The position numbers were made by a program, and so were the translations under genes. The notes below the pieces were generated by a model. That model saw nothing but the letters and a program-made list of their open reading frames with translations. It did not search any database and was not told the origin of the DNA. Shown here in pieces: positions 5,447 to 5,653 of a stretch of 5,653 bases of DNA. Source of the DNA: Desulfobulbaceae bacterium UBA2775 (lineage in GTDB: Bacteria > Desulfobacterota > Desulfobulbia > Desulfobulbales > Desulfocapsaceae); the NCBI GenBank assembly GCA_002352445.1, contig DEIL01000092.1, positions 1 to 5,653 on the forward strand, written 5' to 3'. How positions within the stretch are numbered: position 1 is the stretch's first letter; each line of letters begins with the position of its first letter.

Positions 5447-5520
5447 TTGATGGCGTTGTAAAAACCCTCCATTTGCTTCGTTGCTGTAAACTTTCTATCA
5501 TCACGAAGTACCCTAGTACG
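5447..5520. repeat. Possible dispersed intergenic repeat with small hairpins
   Basis: The stretch starts TTGATGGCGTTGTAAAAACC and contains CTTCGT (5476-5481) with ACGAAG (5503-5508), and GTAC (5508-5511) with GTAC (5516-5519). It is non-coding here but stays open on the minus strand. It resembles intergenic repeats I have met in Desulfobacterota genomes, which begin with a similar 'TGATGGC..CGTAAAAA' edge. A 12-of-13 match to the edge (TTGATGGCGTCGT) occurs at 2456-2444 in the opposite orientation. Only one full copy is visible in the window. Confidence 0.3.
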
Positions 5521-5653
5521 CCGAAATAATAGAAATTATACACGCTTTACATATGAAGTTTTTTACTTAGCCATCCAACATTTAGGGTTTCCACGAGTTT
5601 GTTATTCTTTTATATGAAAGTCATGTGCTATCCGGAAGAAAAGGGGTTGGGAG
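5521..5653. other. Right-edge intergenic sequence, nothing supportable
   Basis: AT-rich sequence without a recognisable gene, RNA or hairpin of note. An ATG at 5614 opens 13 codons to the edge, but it has no ribosome binding site and no recognisable product. Confidence 0.4.

Noticed and set aside
5337..5543. N-terminal extension of the NimA-like protein to 227 residues
   Set aside because: The added 69 residues have no family similarity, cover the promoter and the possible repeat, and the ribosome binding site and family start both point to 5336/5333.
5614..5653. Start of a further gene at the right edge
   Set aside because: Only 13 codons, no ribosome binding site, no recognisable sequence.

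Overview
The window reads as ordinary chromosome of a Gram-negative bacterium of moderate-to-low GC. An OmpA-like peptidoglycan-binding domain and an inner-membrane topology support the Gram-negative call. The oxidoreductase tail at the left edge, the phosphonoacetaldehyde-reductase-like alcohol dehydrogenase and the general sequence style remind me of sulfate-reducing Desulfobacterota. That lineage call is an impression from memory, not a demonstrated result.

Layout, left to right. (1) 1-129: the last 42 codons of a rhodanese-tailed oxidoreductase-like protein. (2) 266-2040: a two-gene unit, an FCD-type GntR regulator overlapping by 4 nt an iron-type alcohol dehydrogenase of the phosphonoacetaldehyde/sulfoacetaldehyde reductase kind. 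A perfect 6+6 bp palindrome lies just before the regulator and may be its operator. (3) About 2050-2268: the left end of an IS200-type insertion sequence, keeping its subterminal hairpin, its leader hairpin over the ribosome binding site, and only the first 32 codons of the Y1 (HUH) transposase. (4) 2269-2430, minus strand: the 5' end of a small exported-protein gene with a good ribosome binding site, broken by a frameshift and cut off at the IS junction. (5) 2636-4779: a two-gene operon joined by an ATGA overlap. The first protein has one membrane segment, a repetitive coiled-coil-like stalk and two copies of a 'LEGIGPKI' helix-hairpin-helix domain. The second has one membrane segment, a DUF5011-like Ig domain and an OmpA-like domain. 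(6) 4860-5336, minus strand: a NimA-like FMN split-barrel protein with a clear promoter. (7) 5447-5520: a possible dispersed repeat; I see nothing supportable from there to the right edge.

The most interesting element is the operon at 2636-4779. Predicted topology puts the tandem helix-hairpin-helix domains in the cytoplasm and the Ig plus OmpA domains in the periplasm. The pair could therefore link a cytoplasmic partner, possibly nucleic acid, across the inner membrane to peptidoglycan. Domain identities are seen in the sequence; the bridging role is inference.
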